DNA from: an uncultured Lachnospiraceae bacterium
GTDB lineage: Bacteria; Bacillota; Clostridia; Lachnospirales; Lachnospiraceae
Length of the DNA: 44,829 nucleotides
Direction: 5' to 3'
NCBI GenBank assembly: GCA_947644545.1
Contig: CANRZW010000029.1
Span: 1-44,829, forward strand
Shown: piece by piece, positions 15,347-23,802 of the stretch
How positions within the stretch are numbered: position 1 is the first letter of the stretch
How the letters are laid out: every line of letters begins with the position of its first letter
Notes under the pieces: model-generated
The model's input: only the letters and a program-made list of their open reading frames with translations
Databases searched by the model: none
What the model was told of the DNA's origin: nothing
Translations under genes and position numbers: made by a program

Positions 15347-16903
15347 TCATTTTTCTTCATAGACTATTTTGTCCCGATACGCGCTCGGCGATATCCCTTC
15401 GATTCTGTTAAAAACATAATTAAAATTGACATGACTGGAGAATCCCGTTGCTTCCGCTATCTCATATATTTTCAGATTTGTATCACCCAATAGCTTTTTC
15501 GCCTCATTGATCCGCACTTTATTCAGATATGCCAGGTAATTCTCTCCTGTCTCTTCTTTAAAAACGCGGCTGATATAATGCTCATTGAGATTACAATGCT
15601 TCGACAGGATCGAAAGTGATATCTGCTTCTGATAATTATCTTCGATAAACCGGATAATCATCTCCACCGTATGGCTATACCGCCTGTGACCGGCCATGTA
15701 CTCCCCAAGCTGCTTCCGGTACGCCTCTTTCAATTCCCTGATCGATTCACAGCTGTTGAATTCATCCAGCCACTTTTCACACAACAGAATATCCTGCATC
15801 AGTATTTTGTATAGAAAACTCTGAATATGATACATAAGCTGACGCTGGTTGATCATAAAATAACGCTGCAGCAGATCACACCATTCACAAAAATGATTAA
15901 CATGAATATTCAACCTTGCCAGAGAATCGTTTAACTGCAGCTCTTTGATCAAAACCTGATTCTGCTCGGCCGCTTCCTGATCCGCCCGTGGAATCTGCCC
16001 AAAGGCCATGATCCTCTCATCAAGAAAAAAGGTGCTCTCCCACGCCTCGTGCGCTTTCCCGCATAAAGCAGCCGCCTCCGCTGCATCCATCGTCACAGGA
16101 CTGATCCCCGCTCTTATGCCGACATCAATAAATCTTTTCAAAACAGTGTTCATGGAATGACTGATCGAAACCGCCTTTTTCTCCAAAACGTCATCCGTCC
16201 GATATCTGTCTTCCGTCAACAACACCAGAATCCGATTGTCCTTGATGGTAATATTCCACACATTCTCTTTTTGTGCGCAAAACTCGGTGATCAAATTCTC
16301 CGCATAGCGGAATGTTTTGTGTACATCATAGCTGCTGTTGTTCTTTCTCTTACCGTAGATACCGATCAGGGAAAGGTAGAGAAAGCAGTACTTCCTGTCC
16401 CGAAGCAGCTCTGCCTGCCGGATTGGCGAATACCCGGCTTCTCCGTCAGGAATCAGATGCTTCAAAAATTCTATCTCCGGCTGATCTTCTGCGATCATCT
16501 GGCTGCATCTTTGTTCCATCACCTCCTTCTTGGCCTTGGAGAGCACTTCGATCAATTCACCGGAACCCAGGCGCGGTTTATGAATATAATCCAACGCCCC
16601 CAGTTTCAATGCCGCCCTCACCGTATCAAAATCGTCCAGCCCCGTGATCACGATCACTTTGGTGTCCATTTCCTCTTTTTGAATATATTCTAGCACATCC
16701 AGTCCCGTAAGTCCCGGCATTTTTACATCGAGCAATAATATGTTTGGCCTGTACTGACGTAGTTTATTTAAGGTATCAATCCCGTTCTCACATTCACCGA
16801 TCAGACTGAATCCGTTTTTCTCCCAATCGATGCTTGTCTTTAATCCCAATCTGACTAACAGTTCATCTTCTGCGATCATTACAGTGATCTTAATATTTCT
16901 CAT
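15347..16903 (-). CDS. AraC-type response regulator
   Basis: This 518-residue regulator has an N-terminal receiver domain (about 6-125: acidic pair ED at 12-13, phosphoacceptor D59, switch K110), a long middle region of about 280 residues, and a C-terminal AraC/XylS double helix-turn-helix (about 415-515, SILSKHCNLNEHYISRVFK then IYEIAEATGFSSHVNFNYVF). It is the YesN type that pairs with PF06580 kinases, here most likely the divergent kinase at 18037-19806. It sits between the nucleoside hydrolase and the epimerase genes, in the same direction. Probable targets are its own operon and the ABC importer promoter near 23034, which carries direct repeats. Confidence 0.85.
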   Translation of the reverse strand: MRNIKITVMIAEDELLVRLGLKTSIDWEKNGFSLIGECENGIDTLNKLRQYRPNILLLDVKMPGLTGLDVLEYIQKEEMDTKVIVITGLDDFDTVRAALKLGALDYIHKPRLGSGELIEVLSKAKKEVMEQRCSQMIAEDQPEIEFLKHLIPDGEAGYSPIRQAELLRDRKYCFLYLSLIGIYGKRKNNSSYDVHKTFRYAENLITEFCAQKENVWNITIKDNRILVLLTEDRYRTDDVLEKKAVSISHSMNTVLKRFIDVGIRAGISPVTMDAAEAAALCGKAHEAWESTFFLDERIMAFGQIPRADQEAAEQNQVLIKELQLNDSLARLNIHVNHFCEWCDLLQRYFMINQRQLMYHIQSFLYKILMQDILLCEKWLDEFNSCESIRELKEAYRKQLGEYMAGHRRYSHTVEMIIRFIEDNYQKQISLSILSKHCNLNEHYISRVFKEETGENYLAYLNKVRINEAKKLLGDTNLKIYEIAEATGFSSHVNFNYVFNRIEGISPSAYRDKIVYEEK

Positions 16904-16963
16904 AACATCTCTTATCCCTGCTCTATCTGCGAATCCAGGCCTATCAGATTCTCCCTACAGTTT

Positions 16964-17935
16964 CTATCGGAACACAGAAAAATATTCTTTAAAAAATTCC
17001 ACGGTATTCACACTGGCGGCAACCTCATGCTTTCCGGACGGGGATTTTTCAAAAAAAGTATACCCCAATAAACGATCACTCATCAATTCTATATCCACAT
17101 TTCCCCTCTCAAATTCACAAACCCTCTCATTAAAGATGCACACCGTAGCCAGCGGATCGTGAAAGCATACTTCCGCCTTTGACTGAAACCATATACCGGC
17201 CATATCCAGAACCGGCCTTAACAGCTCATGCTGTGAGCACGCTTCCTGGAATTCCTTCATCGGCATCGTCACTCGATGTGTCATATCGACTCCGATCGAT
17301 CTGTGTACCGGACAGGATTGCCGGTAGACGACCGCAGTGGCATAAGGATCGATCAACGCATTCATTTCCAGAGAGCCGCCGGCCATAAACGATTTCAGGT
17401 TGCGCGGCTCAAATGCTGTCAACTCTCCGTCTCCCTGATCCTGTGGATTATACCAGTTTTTGAATTCGTATTCACTGAACTTGCCGCACATCAGATACAG
17501 CCCCTTCAACAGAGACGGAAGTTCCGGATCCATAAGGAATAATCTCGCTATGTTACTCATCGGAGAAATGCCAAGCAGAATAACTTCTCCCGGATTGTCA
17601 CGAATCGTCCTCCTCATAAACTGCAGCGCTTCCCCCTCCGGAAAAGACTCCGTATGCTTCCACCGCCCCAGCACGCCGGCCTGCGGCGCATATTTCTCCT
17701 TCTGCGCAATATACATGCATTCTTCAATTCCCGGGTAAATGGGAATGTCGTCCCTGCCTGCCGCATGGCATATAACGCTTGCCAGCATCGCTCGCTCCCT
17801 TGCCTGTCCGGTAAGTGTCGTAATCCCCATAAGTTCACAGCGCGGCTGCTGCAGTAAATAAGCAAGCGCCAGCGCGTCATCAATATCTGTCCCGATATCC
17901 GTATCCAAAATTATCTTTATTTTATTTTCACTCAT
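16964..17935 (-). CDS. Inosine-uridine preferring nucleoside hydrolase family protein
   Basis: This 323-residue protein has the calcium-site signature DTDIGTDIDDA (11-21), EMNALIDPYAT near 190-200 and the C-terminal HDPLA. It lies within the usual 300-340 residue range and should hydrolyse an N-glycosidic bond of a (ribo)nucleoside or relative in the cytoplasm. GGAGGGA lies just before the ATG at 17933-17935. It is first in an operon with the response regulator and the ketose 3-epimerase, and divergent from the kinase gene. The base and sugar preferences cannot be read from sequence; the company of a ketose epimerase raises the chance of an unusual sugar moiety. Confidence 0.85.
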   Translation of the reverse strand: MSENKIKIILDTDIGTDIDDALALAYLLQQPRCELMGITTLTGQARERAMLASVICHAAGRDDIPIYPGIEECMYIAQKEKYAPQAGVLGRWKHTESFPEGEALQFMRRTIRDNPGEVILLGISPMSNIARLFLMDPELPSLLKGLYLMCGKFSEYEFKNWYNPQDQGDGELTAFEPRNLKSFMAGGSLEMNALIDPYATAVVYRQSCPVHRSIGVDMTHRVTMPMKEFQEACSQHELLRPVLDMAGIWFQSKAEVCFHDPLATVCIFNERVCEFERGNVDIELMSDRLLGYTFFEKSPSGKHEVAASVNTVEFFKEYFSVFR

Positions 17936-18036
17936 TGAAAAAGTCCCTCCTTTTTGATACTCTAACATTAATTAACGTGAATCCGTCGGCTGGCAGGCAT
18001 GGGAACCTGTGTCAATGCTGACATGGAGGTGCCAAT

Positions 18037-19806
18037 ATGAGCAACACCATACGTTTCCGCATACTCTGCCCTGTGCTCCTGATTATAACCATCGTGAGCA
18101 CTTTCGAGATCTTTTATCTATATAACTATGCATTCCGTTCACTCGAAGAAATAGCCCTCGATACGGAGCTCAAGAACTCCCTGCAGGTAAAAAATTCTAT
18201 CGAACAGTTCTTCCACACCATTCACAAAATTTCACAGAAACCGCAAAATACCATAGAAATCAAATCTCTCCTGAAAAAAGACTATAACATATATCCGTAT
18301 TCCGAAAAATCCAAAGACGCCTATGCGATCCAGATGTTTCTCTTTCGGGAAGTCATGTTATCGAATACGGATATTGAGTCATGTATTATCTATGATTCCT
18401 CCGATGACAGCTATACCGGAATCAGCAATACCTATATTCTGAACAAAGACAGTTACTATGACTTCCATCAACATGACTCCGATTTTGAAATGCTGGAAAA
18501 TGCTTCCTCCGATATTTATATAAGCGATCTTCACGAAAATTATCTGCTGGTACAGCCACACGAGGACTATACGGTCACCTATGCTTCCGGATTTAACAAC
18601 AATGTCTCCAAAAAGAAGCAGCTGTACGGCGCTTTCTATATCAATATCAAGACCTCCACCTTCAAAACATTATGCGAAAACAGCTACGCAAAATCGGCCG
18701 GAGACTGCTATCTGATCGACGGCAGCCAGTCTATAGTTTATTGCAGCAAAGAAGAACTGATCGGCAGCCCTATTACGGAACATTTTCCTGTCGGAGACTA
18801 TCTCCGCTCAGACAGGTCTGCCTCTTATACGGATTCTTCCAACGTTTATACGATAACCCAGTCGATCCAGGGAACTGATTGGAAAGTACTGTCCATTGCG
18901 CCCAAAAACGATCTTCTCGGTTACAAGAATGAAGTCCTCCAGCTTGTGGTCATCAGCATGATCATTCTCCTGTTGATCATTACGATCACTTTATGTATCA
19001 TCATCTCTTCCTTTACAAAATCGATCACTCATATGAAGAACAATCTGCAGTCTGTTTCCAATGGCGATCTGAACGTTCGATTCGAGACAGGCACCGGCGA
19101 AATAGGGGAAGTCAATGAGATGATTCAGCAGATGCTCGATAACATCAATGCTCTGATACATCGTATCTATAAAGAGGAAGACGAAAAGCGCAAACTGCAG
19201 ATCCACTCCCTGCAGAATCAGATCACGCCGCACTTTATCTATAATACACTCAGCAGACTGAAATGGATGGCTTCCATGCAGCAGGCTGATGCGCTCGCTG
19301 ACGCCATCGGTTCCTTCTCCGATATTCTGGCATACTGCATGAAGAGCACCAACTATTATATATCCATAGCGGAAGAGATCACATTTATCACCAACTACTG
19401 CCGGATTATGAATCTGCGCATGATCAGTGAAGTGCAGATCTTCTTCCAGATTCCTGACGCTATCAAGAACCATAAGATTCTGCGGTTTCTGTTGCAGCCG
19501 ATCGTGGAAAACGCATTTCAACATGCCTTTACCCATGTTGATCATGAATGCTGCCTTAAGATCAGCGCCGTAAAGATCCGGGATACCATCCAATTCTCCA
19601 TAGAAGATAACGGAAACGGTATCTCACCCGACAAACTGGCGCACTTGCCAGGCACCAATGAAACTGCCGGTTCTGACTCTATCGCGCTTGTCAATATTCA
19701 GAACCGTATACACTACCACTATGGTAATGCATACAGTCTGAATATAGAGAGCGTGGTCGGTCAAGGCACCCTGATCACCTTTTCCATACCCGGCGATTCC
19801 GATTAA
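18037..19806 (+). CDS. Membrane sensor histidine kinase (YesM type)
   Basis: This 589-residue kinase has a membrane segment at about 8-30, a large extracellular sensor region (about 31-300, probably Cache-like), a second membrane segment at about 302-325, a HAMP domain, and a His_kinase (PF06580) plus HATPase pair. The phosphorylated histidine is H399 in QITPHFIYNTL and the N box is PIVENAFQH. GGAGG precedes the ATG. It diverges from the nucleoside hydrolase/response-regulator operon, and its stop codon overlaps that of the convergent solute-binding protein gene by four bases (TTAA). It probably senses a sugar, directly or through the binding protein, and phosphorylates the 15347-16903 regulator. 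Confidence 0.85.
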   Translation: MSNTIRFRILCPVLLIITIVSTFEIFYLYNYAFRSLEEIALDTELKNSLQVKNSIEQFFHTIHKISQKPQNTIEIKSLLKKDYNIYPYSEKSKDAYAIQMFLFREVMLSNTDIESCIIYDSSDDSYTGISNTYILNKDSYYDFHQHDSDFEMLENASSDIYISDLHENYLLVQPHEDYTVTYASGFNNNVSKKKQLYGAFYINIKTSTFKTLCENSYAKSAGDCYLIDGSQSIVYCSKEELIGSPITEHFPVGDYLRSDRSASYTDSSNVYTITQSIQGTDWKVLSIAPKNDLLGYKNEVLQLVVISMIILLLIITITLCIIISSFTKSITHMKNNLQSVSNGDLNVRFETGTGEIGEVNEMIQQMLDNINALIHRIYKEEDEKRKLQIHSLQNQITPHFIYNTLSRLKWMASMQQADALADAIGSFSDILAYCMKSTNYYISIAEEITFITNYCRIMNLRMISEVQIFFQIPDAIKNHKILRFLLQPIVENAFQHAFTHVDHECCLKISAVKIRDTIQFSIEDNGNGISPDKLAHLPGTNETAGSDSIALVNIQNRIHYHYGNAYSLNIESVVGQGTLITFSIPGDSD

Positions 19807-21170
19807 TCCGGATTGGCAGCGACAGCCGCCCTCATTTCCTCGGCCGCATTCTTACATCCCTCTTCCGGTGTCACTTCTCCCGCCATCACCGAGGTAAACG
19901 TGCGGTCGAAAATATTACTGAGTTCCGTGAAGCTTGACGGGTTCTGCATAGGATAGGAGTTATCCGGCAGATCACTGAATAATTCCATATTCGTATACCC
20001 TTTATCTGTTAGCGGATCCGTCAGATTGACGCCTTTACATGCAGGTATATTTGCCGTATCGTTGGAATATTTCTCTACCCAGTCTTTACCGGCCGTATAG
20101 AAGCAGCACGCCGCCGCCAGATCGTAATTGTCCGTACTGCTGCACACCTCGAAATTACCGATCGCATATTCCTGCCTGCTTGAGTACTTCTGCGGAACAC
20201 GGACTACTGCCACATTGTCCAGATCATTGTTGTTACAGTAATTCACCATCCACCTGCCTGCGGTTGTCATGGCAACATGTCCGTCCACAAGCTGCTGCTG
20301 ATAATCGTAGTTCTTATCGGGCATCGGCGCGATCCCGTTTTTGACCGCCTCATAGCAGACCTCCATCAGCTCTATAGATGCCTCACTGTCAAACGTTACT
20401 TCCTTATACTCGTCATCCATATACCCCGTCCCGAAAGAATACAGCCACTGGTTATATACGAAATAGTAGTCCGGAATCGCCCACGCATACTGCTTGTTGC
20501 CGTCTGCATCCGGCTGAGACAGAACCTCAAGGTAATGTTCGAACTCATCCCAGGTCCAGTCCACATCCGGCACATCCAGACCCGCCGCTTCCAGGCGGTC
20601 CATATTCAGCCACATGTACGTCGTCTGGTAGAAGCAGGGCAGCCCGTAGATCTTTCCGTCCACCTCACGCGCCTTCTGCAAAACATTGATCGTATTGGCG
20701 GTATATTCCTCCCATGCCTCCGGATGAGCATCCATATAGTCGTTGAGAGGCTGGCTAAGCCCAAGCGAATTGGCCATTCTTCCACCCTCGTGCGGGTTCT
20801 GGAACAAGTCCGGGCCATTGCCGGAAATAATCATGGTCTGCAGCTTGGTCATGTAATCGGCCCATCCGTCATGTGCGACAACGACAATCTCCACATCGCA
20901 GTCATTCTCCTCCTCGAACTTCTCAAACATGGCCTCCATAGGCGCAGTGCCTTCTTTCTCTGAAATAGAAGAGGAGGATACGGCTATCTTAAGAGTCTTA
21001 CCTGCGCTGACAGGTTCCACCTCCGCAGGCTCTTCTGCCGTCTCTTCTCCGCTTTCAAATGTCTGCGCCGGACTTTCCTCCACTGATGCCGTACCGCATC
21101 CTGCCAGCCCTGTCAGCAGGGCAAGCGTCGTTGAAACGGCAATCGCTTTTTTCATTCTTTTCCTTCTCAT
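19803..21170 (-). CDS. Sugar ABC transporter solute-binding lipoprotein
   Basis: This 455-residue extracellular solute-binding protein (family 1) has a basic N-terminus, hydrophobic core and lipobox LAGC with the lipidated cysteine at C25. The mature part reads as a sugar binder (LKIAVSSSSISEKEG, GNGPDLFQNPHEG, NQWLYSFG). The start at 21168-21170 follows AAAGGAGG; an in-frame start 23 codons upstream would place a non-signal sequence before the signal peptide. It is the last gene of the importer operon, after both permeases. It should capture the sugar sensed by the neighbouring kinase. Confidence 0.85.
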   Translation of the reverse strand: MRRKRMKKAIAVSTTLALLTGLAGCGTASVEESPAQTFESGEETAEEPAEVEPVSAGKTLKIAVSSSSISEKEGTAPMEAMFEKFEEENDCDVEIVVVAHDGWADYMTKLQTMIISGNGPDLFQNPHEGGRMANSLGLSQPLNDYMDAHPEAWEEYTANTINVLQKAREVDGKIYGLPCFYQTTYMWLNMDRLEAAGLDVPDVDWTWDEFEHYLEVLSQPDADGNKQYAWAIPDYYFVYNQWLYSFGTGYMDDEYKEVTFDSEASIELMEVCYEAVKNGIAPMPDKNYDYQQQLVDGHVAMTTAGRWMVNYCNNNDLDNVAVVRVPQKYSSRQEYAIGNFEVCSSTDNYDLAAACCFYTAGKDWVEKYSNDTANIPACKGVNLTDPLTDKGYTNMELFSDLPDNSYPMQNPSSFTELSNIFDRTFTSVMAGEVTPEEGCKNAAEEMRAAVAANPD

Positions 21171-21248
21171 TTCTTTCTTCCTCCTTTGAATGGTTGTATG
21201 ATCATCTCCTGCTGCGCAGAAGAATGCATCCATGTCCATGTATCTGTT

Positions 21249-22082
21249 CTACCCCTTAATGCCCGCCGTCATGTTCCCCTGAATCAGATACTTCTGTCCG
21301 AACAGATAGATCAGCAGCGGCGGGATCAGCGTCAATAGTACTGCCGCGGTGATCAACGGCATGTTAGAGTTCCCGTTCGTAGTATTCAACAGTGTAATGC
21401 CCAGCGGAAGAGTCATCTTATCCGTACTGTTGATGAAGATCATTGCGTTGAAGAAATTATTCCATACATTGATAAAATGCATGACGGCCGTTACGATGAT
21501 GGCCGTTTTACTCATGGGCAGAATTATTCTGAAATAGATCTGTAACCTGCCTGCCCCGTCGCATACTGCAGCCTCGTCATAGCTTCTGGGGATTGTCATC
21601 ATAAACTGTCTCATCATAAACAATCCCAGCGGATAATAGATCGATGTTGCAACCAAAGACCATGGCGAATCGATCAGCCCGAATTTCTTTATAATCAGGA
21701 AAACAGGGATACTGATCGACTGCTGCGGGATCATCAGTCCGGCAAGCATGAGAACAAACAAAGCATTCTTTCCCTTAAACCGTAACCTCGTAAATCCGTA
21801 CGCTGCCAGGCTCGTCAAAAAGACCATCAGCACAACGGAGACCACCGCGACAAATAAGCTGTTCAAGGTAAAACGCACGATCGGAATCGCCGTAAATACC
21901 TGTCTGAAATTATCCGGATTCCATTCCGTAGGCCAAAAACTGGGCGGCAGCTTAAAAGAATTCCTGGATTGACGCATAGAAGTCCCCAGCATCCATCCGA
22001 TCGGCATTAGCATGACAATTCCTATCACCAACATAAGGCAATAATGTAATCCCGTACAAAAATATTTCTTTATTCTAAACAT
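21249..22082 (-). CDS. Sugar ABC transporter permease (MalG type)
   Basis: This 277-residue inner-membrane protein has six predicted helices and the cytoplasmic EAA loop EAAVCDGAGRLQIYFRIILP, the surface that contacts the ATPase. It is the second permease of the operon, starting 11 bases after the first; GAGGAGGGG precedes the ATG. No ATPase gene is present, so a shared MsmK-type ATPase elsewhere must energise the importer, as is usual in this group. Confidence 0.9.
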   Translation of the reverse strand: MFRIKKYFCTGLHYCLMLVIGIVMLMPIGWMLGTSMRQSRNSFKLPPSFWPTEWNPDNFRQVFTAIPIVRFTLNSLFVAVVSVVLMVFLTSLAAYGFTRLRFKGKNALFVLMLAGLMIPQQSISIPVFLIIKKFGLIDSPWSLVATSIYYPLGLFMMRQFMMTIPRSYDEAAVCDGAGRLQIYFRIILPMSKTAIIVTAVMHFINVWNNFFNAMIFINSTDKMTLPLGITLLNTTNGNSNMPLITAAVLLTLIPPLLIYLFGQKYLIQGNMTAGIKG

Positions 22083-22093
22083 ATACCCCTCCT

Positions 22094-22999
22094 CTATTCA
22101 TAGTCATAATTGACCCATTTCTTCTGCAGGCTCAGCTGTACCGCCGTCAGGATAAAGACTGCTATAAATAATATTGCCGCTATGCTGGACGCATATCCCA
22201 TATCGTATGACTGGAATCCTTTCTCATAAATATACATGGCAACTGTTCTGGTATTATCTCCCGGTCCGCCATGCGTCAGGAAATACGGCTCGTCAAATGC
22301 CTGCATCGTACCGATCAGCGTTGTCAACAGCACATAGAAAATAGAGGGTGTTGAGAGCGGAAGCACAATCTTGAAAAAAAGCCTCCATTCATTCGCACCG
22401 TCGATTCTGGCCGCTTCATAATAAGACGTCGGTATATTCTCAAAACCGATCAGATAATACAAAAAGTGCAGTCCGGCAAACTTCCAGATACTGAAAATCA
22501 CCATGGCGATCATTGCATACTGAGAGGAATTCAGCCAGGGAATCCCCTCATCGATTATGCCGGCCTTTTGCAGGAACCAGTTAAATACGCCGAAATCTCT
22601 GTTAAACAGGAATCCCCACGCCAGCGCGACCGACGCCGTTGTTGTCATCGCCGGAAAATAAATTGTTGTCCGACAGAAATATTTCAGATATTTGTTCTTG
22701 ATCCTGTAGACTCCATATGCCAGCAGCAGGCCGCAAATCACATGCGCCGGAACCAAATACAGAGGCAGCCTGATGGCATTCCAGGCAATCTGCGGGATGG
22801 CAGGATCCTGTAAGATCCTGATGAAATTATCCAGGCCGATCCATTGCGGATCCTTCATAATGTTGTACCTGGTAAACCCTAAATAGAATAACGTTACTAC
22901 CACGGGAATCGCCACAAATATAAGAAAAAAGAGAAATAACGGCGCTATAAAGAGATACCCCTGCCCATCAATTTTAGTATGTTTTTTTGTTCTTTTCAT
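22094..22999 (-). CDS. Sugar ABC transporter permease (MalF/UgpA type)
   Basis: This 301-residue membrane protein has six predicted helices and the EAA loop EAARIDGANEWRLFFKIVLP. The ATG at 22997-22999 is chosen; AAAGGAGG lies about 16 bases upstream, longer than usual, but the alternative ATG at 23033-23035 overlaps the likely -10 box and has no ribosome binding site. First gene of the importer operon, which continues with the second permease and then the binding protein. Confidence 0.85.
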   Translation of the reverse strand: MKRTKKHTKIDGQGYLFIAPLFLFFLIFVAIPVVVTLFYLGFTRYNIMKDPQWIGLDNFIRILQDPAIPQIAWNAIRLPLYLVPAHVICGLLLAYGVYRIKNKYLKYFCRTTIYFPAMTTTASVALAWGFLFNRDFGVFNWFLQKAGIIDEGIPWLNSSQYAMIAMVIFSIWKFAGLHFLYYLIGFENIPTSYYEAARIDGANEWRLFFKIVLPLSTPSIFYVLLTTLIGTMQAFDEPYFLTHGGPGDNTRTVAMYIYEKGFQSYDMGYASSIAAILFIAVFILTAVQLSLQKKWVNYDYE

Positions 23000-23033
23000 T
23001 TTTCTATTTCGTCTCCCTCCTTTTGTTATCTGC

Positions 23034-23062
23034 ATTATAGCAGGCAGGTCTGTCCGCATAAA
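23034..23062 (-). promoter_or_regulatory. Promoter of the 19803-22999 importer operon
   Basis: On the minus strand a TATAAT box (23039-23034) preceded by TGC makes an extended -10; the -35 position (23062-23057) reads TTTATG and is weak, as expected for an activated promoter. Direct repeats lie upstream. Confidence 0.5.
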
Positions 23063-23081
23063 TAAATATAATCTTGCTCTT

Positions 23082-23118
23082 TTTAAAGATTTTCCACCTT
23101 TTTTGCGCTTTAAAGATT
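23082..23118. promoter_or_regulatory. Two direct repeats, candidate AraC-type regulator site
   Basis: TTTAAAGATT occurs at 23082-23091 and again at 23109-23118, in the same orientation and 27 bp apart start to start, upstream of the weak -35 box of the importer promoter. Two in-phase half sites next to a weak -35 are what an AraC-type response regulator such as the 15347-16903 product would need. Confidence 0.45.
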
Positions 23119-23138
23119 CTGTACTTTAGCAGAACAAC

Positions 23139-23166
23139 AAAAAAGATGACAGCGTTTGCTGCCACC
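23139..23166 (-). terminator. Intrinsic terminator of the coiled-coil protein gene
   Basis: On the minus strand GGTGGCAGC (23166-23158) pairs with GCTGTCATC (23153-23145) over nine base pairs with a four-base loop, followed by six T (23144-23139). Confidence 0.85.
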
Positions 23167-23202
23167 TTCTATCGCTTTTTATGTTATATTTCCTGACCGG
23201 CC

Positions 23203-23691
23203 TTATACCGAAACAGACACTGTCGGCTTTGACTCTGCCGGCTTCGCCGTGCCCGCGCTCGTATAAAGAACAGGCTCCTTCGCAACAGCGGGATTCGTCG
23301 CCGGAAGGGAAACATCATCGATACCCGAATCCTGATTCTCACGCACGAATGCCTTCCCTTCCTCGCTCAGCTCCACCGTATCTGCATGTTCCAGACGGCT
23401 GATCTGTTCCCTGCTTTCTTCTCTCTTCTCCTCCCTCTTTTTCTCCAGTTCCTCTTCCCGCTCCAGCTTTTCCTTCTCTTTCGCTTCCTCGGCCTCTTTC
23501 TCCATGCCCTCATCGGCGACCTTCTTGTATTCTTCTGCTCTGCCTTTAAAGTCGTTGGCATAACCCATTGCTCTCTCCATCGCGCCCAGGTCACCCTTGC
23601 GTCTGGCTTCCTTGTAGACCCGCATCGGCGTATCCACCAGATTCATATTGGTTCTCGCACCGATCAGCCCTTCCATTGTTTTTGTATGCAT
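23203..23691 (-). CDS. Charged coiled-coil protein of unknown function
   Basis: This 162-residue protein is not one I recognise. Residues about 45-100 are almost entirely Glu, Lys, Arg and Ala (EEAKEKEKLEREEELEKKRE) and should form a long helix or coiled coil. The C-terminal 50 residues are Pro/Ser/Thr/Val-rich and probably disordered. The N-terminus (THKT- and GARTNMNLVDTPMRVYKEARRKGD-like) looks folded and contains the only features likely to be conserved. There is no signal peptide or membrane segment. The ATG at 23689-23691 follows GGAGGAG; an upstream ATG lacks one. It lies downstream of the AgrC/AgrA-like pair, 111 bases after the kinase gene's stop. Confidence 0.7.
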   Translation of the reverse strand: MHTKTMEGLIGARTNMNLVDTPMRVYKEARRKGDLGAMERAMGYANDFKGRAEEYKKVADEGMEKEAEEAKEKEKLEREEELEKKREEKREESREQISRLEHADTVELSEEGKAFVRENQDSGIDDVSLPATNPAVAKEPVLYTSAGTAKPAESKPTVSVSV

Positions 23692-23802
23692 GGCATCTCC
23701 TCCAATCTTTGTAATCCCTATCCGGATAAACAACTCTTTCATTTTCTTTCGGAGGACCGGGCATACTGTCTTATCATCCCGTTTTAAATAACCGTTTTCA
23801 TG

